Origin: an uncultured Clostridia bacterium
GTDB taxonomy: Bacteria > Bacillota > Clostridia > Acetivibrionales > CALMWN01
Length of the DNA stretch: 8,219 nt
Assembly (NCBI GenBank): GCA_937873555.1
Contig: CALMWN010000173.1
Coordinates: 1 to 8,219 of the forward strand
Direction: 5' to 3'
Part shown: positions 5,778 through 8,219 of the stretch, in pieces
Numbering within the stretch: the stretch's first letter is position 1
Layout of the letters: the number at the start of each line of letters is the position of its first letter
The notes under the pieces: generated by a model
What the model was told of the DNA's origin: nothing
Databases searched by the model: none
The model's input: the letters and a program-made list of their open reading frames with translations, nothing else
Translations under genes and position numbers: made by a program

Positions 5778-5882
5778 ATGCCGGTTATATCTGGTACAAG
5801 CTTTATATTATGTCGAATTCAATACAACGCTGAATTGCTCGCTAAAAAGATAAGAAGGGGGAATTATACAAATGAGAGGTAA
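5778..5882 (+). CDS. Putative 34-aa leader peptide overlapping the secD start
   Basis: The short frame starts with ATG behind a near-ideal GGAGG (5766-5770) and runs 34 codons. The product begins MPVISGTSFILCRIQYN and ends with the basic KKIRRGNYTNER. Its TAA stop (5880-5882) lies 8 nt inside secD, so the two frames overlap by 11 nt. Ribosomes finishing it would traverse the secD ribosome binding site and start, which could couple or block secD initiation. It has no clear signal peptide or transmembrane segment and I do not recognise its sequence. Known precedents for Sec-related leader peptides are SecM (secA), VemP (Vibrio secDF2) and MifM (yidC2), but those are longer and carry an N-terminal signal or membrane anchor, which this lacks. 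A chance ORF remains possible. A competing frame (5731-5853) in the same leader has no ribosome binding site. Confidence 0.4.
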   Translation: MPVISGTSFILCRIQYNAELLAKKIRRGNYTNER

Positions 5883-7182
5883 CAACGGGGTTAAATTTTT
5901 CGCGGTAATAATCACAATCGCAATTTTAACCTATCTTTCAATTTATGGAGCAAACATACCGGGACTTGGAAGAATACCGAGTGCTTATGATATAAGGACT
6001 GGTACCGACATTCAGGGTGGGGTGCATGCCATTCTTTATGCCGTAAAACAGGACCAGACTCCGCCAACCGACAAGGAATTGGAAACAGCCAGGGTTATAA
6101 TCGGAAAAAGGCTTGACTATAAAGGCGTTTTAGATAGAATAGTTACCACTGACAATGTGAACGGACGTATAATTGTCGAGATACCGTGGAAAAAAGGAGA
6201 AAAGGATTTCAATCCGCAGGCTGCAATAGATGAAATAGGTAAGACGGCCCTCCTTACTTTCCAGGAAGTTGACGAGACTAAAAAAGACGATAAGGGCGCA
6301 TACCTTCCTACAGGAAAAATAGTTGTCCAGGGAACTGACATAGTTGATGCAAGACCCGAACCCAACTCTCAAAAAGGTGGTATGCAGGTAGCACTCACAT
6401 TGAGCAAGGATGGAGCGGTAAAATTTGAAGAAGCTACGGGAAGGCTTGTAGGTAAGCCTATAGCGATATTCATGGACAACCAGTTGATAAGCGCTCCCAT
6501 AGTAAATGAGAGGATTCCAAGCGGAAATGCAGTAATAACCCTTGGAAATAAGAATGCAAAAACTGCTGCCGCTGAAGCGAGCGATCTTGCAGCTACAATA
6601 AGGTCAGGTGCACTGCCGTTCAAGCTGGAAGCGAAGCAGGTCAATTCCATAAGCCCGACACTGGGTGAAAATGCTCTGGGTGTTAGTGTTTCTGCAGCGA
6701 TAGTTGCGTTCATACTGGTAAGCCTGTTTATGCTTTTCTATTACAGACTTCCTGGAATACTGGCAATCGTGGCACTTATCGGGCATACTGTGATTCAGCT
6801 GCTTGTATTCTCGTGGCTGCATCTGACACTGACTCTGCCCGGTATAGCAGGTATTATCCTTACAATAGGCATGGGCGTTGACGCAAACGTTATTATATTT
6901 GAAAGAATCAAGGAAGAGTTAAGGAACGGAAAGACTCTCAGGGCAGCAATCGATGTCGGGTTCAAGCGCGCATTCAAGGCAGTATTTGATGCAAACATGA
7001 CTACCATGATTGCCGCACTCATATTGTTGTATTTCGGAACAGGGCCGATTCAGGGCTTTGCTTATACACTCGGTTTGGGTGTATTACTCAGCTTCCTTAC
7101 AGCCGTAACGGCTTCAAGGATCATGTTGAAATCTGTAGCAGACATTGATATAGCCAAGCATCATTGGCTGTACGGTGTATAA
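5872..7182 (+). CDS. secD: Protein translocase subunit SecD
   Basis: SecD pairs with SecF in an RND-type membrane complex that uses the proton motive force to pull preproteins through SecYEG on the outer face of the membrane. The 436-aa product has the family layout. A first transmembrane helix spans about 8-26, followed by the RTGTDIQGG loop (43-50; commonly LGLDLxGG) and an external P1 region to about residue 260 with the GKPIAIFMDNQLISAP and SDLAATIRSGALPFKL motifs. Five more helices follow at about 271-290, 295-318, 322-345, 372-390 and 396-420. Asp337 in GMGVDANVIIFERIKEE corresponds to the proton-path aspartate (Asp519 in E. coli). GTGPIQGFAYTL (389-400) is also typical. The length is usual for Firmicutes and shorter than E. 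coli. The start at 5872 has AGAAGGGGG at 5853-5861. It is driven by the promoter at 5693-5721 through a long leader. Confidence 0.97.
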   Translation: MRGNNGVKFFAVIITIAILTYLSIYGANIPGLGRIPSAYDIRTGTDIQGGVHAILYAVKQDQTPPTDKELETARVIIGKRLDYKGVLDRIVTTDNVNGRIIVEIPWKKGEKDFNPQAAIDEIGKTALLTFQEVDETKKDDKGAYLPTGKIVVQGTDIVDARPEPNSQKGGMQVALTLSKDGAVKFEEATGRLVGKPIAIFMDNQLISAPIVNERIPSGNAVITLGNKNAKTAAAEASDLAATIRSGALPFKLEAKQVNSISPTLGENALGVSVSAAIVAFILVSLFMLFYYRLPGILAIVALIGHTVIQLLVFSWLHLTLTLPGIAGIILTIGMGVDANVIIFERIKEELRNGKTLRAAIDVGFKRAFKAVFDANMTTMIAALILLYFGTGPIQGFAYTLGLGVLLSFLTAVTASRIMLKSVADIDIAKHHWLYGV

Positions 7183-7194
7183 GGAGGTGCTGAA

Positions 7195-8157
7195 ATGGTA
7201 GATTTAATGGGAAAAAGGAATTATTTCTTTGTTTTATCCGCATTGATACTGATTGCCGGTATAATAGGATATTTTGTTAACGGTGGCTTCCAAGAAGACA
7301 TATCCTTCAAAGGGGGAACTGTTCTGGAGTTTAAAATGAATGATCCTAACTTCAGCGCAGACAGGGCAAAGACTGTTGCAGAGGCAGCATTGGGCAACAA
7401 AAAGGTATCCATACAGAAATCGCAGTCATTAAGCAGTAAAGATAACACCAAGAAAACTGATATAATGATGGTGAGCATAGCAAACAGCAGTGATGCACTT
7501 TCAGGTGATGAGATTAAGAAAGTGGAATCAGCAATCATAAATGAGTTCAAGCTGAATCCCAGTGATGCAATAATTAGTGAAAACAGTGTGCAGCCGTTTA
7601 TAGGAGATGAAATCAAGGGTAATGGTATAAAAGCCATAATTGTGGCATCTATATTGATTATAGTATATATATGGTTTAGATTCAGAATAATGTCAGGCCT
7701 GTCGGCAGGTGTAATGGCCGTAGTAGCTTTGCTCCATGATGTTATGATAATGCTTGCAGTATACGCTATTTTCAGGATACCGCTGAATGAATCATTTATA
7801 GCTGCGATATTGACTGTTTATGGATATTCAATGAATGATACCATAATAATATACGACAGAATAAGAGAGAACAGTAATCTTTTAAGAAAGACGGCAGTTG
7901 CAGAACTGGTTAACAAAAGTATAATGCAAACTCTTGCAAGGTCTATCAATACGGTAGTTACAGTGCTTATCAGTATTATAACCGTGTATGTATTTGCAAT
8001 ATACTTCAACATACCCTCGATCAAGGAATTCAGTTTCCCATTGATTATAGGAATAGCAAGCGGATGTTATTCATCAATATTCATAGCAAGCCCATTATGG
8101 GTTATGTGGAAAGAGGGGCAGGCAACAAGAAAGATTTCTGCAAAATCTGCAAGATAA
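7195..8157 (+). CDS. secF: Protein translocase subunit SecF
   Basis: SecF is the partner of SecD in the proton-driven translocation complex. The 320-aa product has a first transmembrane helix at about 10-28 and the conserved DISFKGGTVLEF motif (35-46). A P4-type external region runs to about 140, and five further helices lie at about 144-161, 165-193, 199-222, 246-271 and 279-303. Asp215 in YGYSMNDTIIIYDRIREN, with Asp221, Arg222 and Arg224, matches the functional Asp213/Arg-containing motif of E. coli SecF. LLHDVMIMLAVYAIF and GCYSSIFIASPLWV are also family signatures; many homologues have Thr in place of this Cys291. It starts 12 nt after secD, with a perfect AAGGAGGTG spanning the secD stop codon region, so the two are tightly co-transcribed and probably translationally coupled. 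Confidence 0.97.
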   Translation: MVDLMGKRNYFFVLSALILIAGIIGYFVNGGFQEDISFKGGTVLEFKMNDPNFSADRAKTVAEAALGNKKVSIQKSQSLSSKDNTKKTDIMMVSIANSSDALSGDEIKKVESAIINEFKLNPSDAIISENSVQPFIGDEIKGNGIKAIIVASILIIVYIWFRFRIMSGLSAGVMAVVALLHDVMIMLAVYAIFRIPLNESFIAAILTVYGYSMNDTIIIYDRIRENSNLLRKTAVAELVNKSIMQTLARSINTVVTVLISIITVYVFAIYFNIPSIKEFSFPLIIGIASGCYSSIFIASPLWVMWKEGQATRKISAKSAR

Positions 8158-8219
8158 AGAAGATAATAAAAAAGGTGGGGATAATTCCCAATGTCATTAA
8201 GTTAAGACAGATGTAATTA
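8158..8219 (+). other. Downstream spacer with no recognisable gene
   Basis: The last 62 nt after secF are A+T-rich. AGGTGGGG (8173-8180) resembles a ribosome binding site, but the ATG that follows at 8191 meets a stop after four codons. GGGA/TCCC (8178-8189) can form only a 4-bp hairpin without a T-tract, so no terminator is called. The operon may continue beyond the window. Confidence 0.5.

Noticed and set aside
5731..5853. A 40-codon ORF in the secD leader beginning only about 10 nt after the -10 box
   Set aside because: It has no ribosome binding site at 5731 or at its internal ATG at 5764, whereas the overlapping frame starting at 5778 has an ideal one.
8173..8202. Terminator or new gene start after secF
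   Set aside because: The hairpin has only four base pairs and no T-tract, and the ATG after the SD-like AGGTGGGG reads four codons to a stop.

Overview
The window looks like chromosomal DNA of an anaerobic Gram-positive Clostridia member, probably related to the Acetivibrio/Ruminiclostridium (C. thermocellum-like) group. The reasons are A+T-rich spacers, strong GGAGG-type ribosome binding sites, a short Firmicutes-style SecD (436 aa), and above all the six-cysteine SCIFF precursor peptide with its radical SAM maturase, a pair close to universal in Clostridia. The species assignment is inference. All genes lie on the + strand and the sequence shows no mobile-element, tRNA, rRNA or CRISPR signature.

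Layout: the 3' part of nusB (1-422, 5' end outside the window); a spacer with a possible terminator; tgt (627-1763); yajC (1859-2137); a four-helix membrane protein of the TIGR04086 type (2209-2643); scfA, the 46-aa SCIFF precursor (2736-2876), with its own good promoter; a terminator/attenuator-like hairpin (2916-2950); scfB, the thioether-forming radical SAM/SPASM maturase (2995-4338); a gamma-carbonic-anhydrase-type hexapeptide-repeat protein (4402-4911); an HD-domain phosphohydrolase (5000-5665); a strong sigma-A-type promoter and a long leader with a 34-codon ORF (5778-5882); then secD (5872-7182) and secF (7195-8157).

Two systems are interwoven. The tgt-yajC-secD-secF order is the classical arrangement known from many bacteria: tRNA queuosine modification followed by the accessory Sec translocase subunits. 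Here it is split between yajC and secD by about 3.5 kb carrying a ranthipeptide (SCIFF) cassette and two small enzymes. scfA and scfB form a complete precursor-maturase pair. The expected product is a Cys-to-Thr thioether-bridged peptide, by analogy with C. thermocellum CteA/CteB. No dedicated peptidase or exporter is visible in the window.

The least explained item is the small ORF in the secD leader. It has a near-ideal Shine-Dalgarno sequence and its stop codon lies 8 nt inside secD, so it could be a regulatory leader peptide or coupling ORF for SecDF. Three inverted repeats sit next to the start regions of yajC, the TIGR04086 gene and the HD gene and are candidate regulatory elements; their significance is uncertain.
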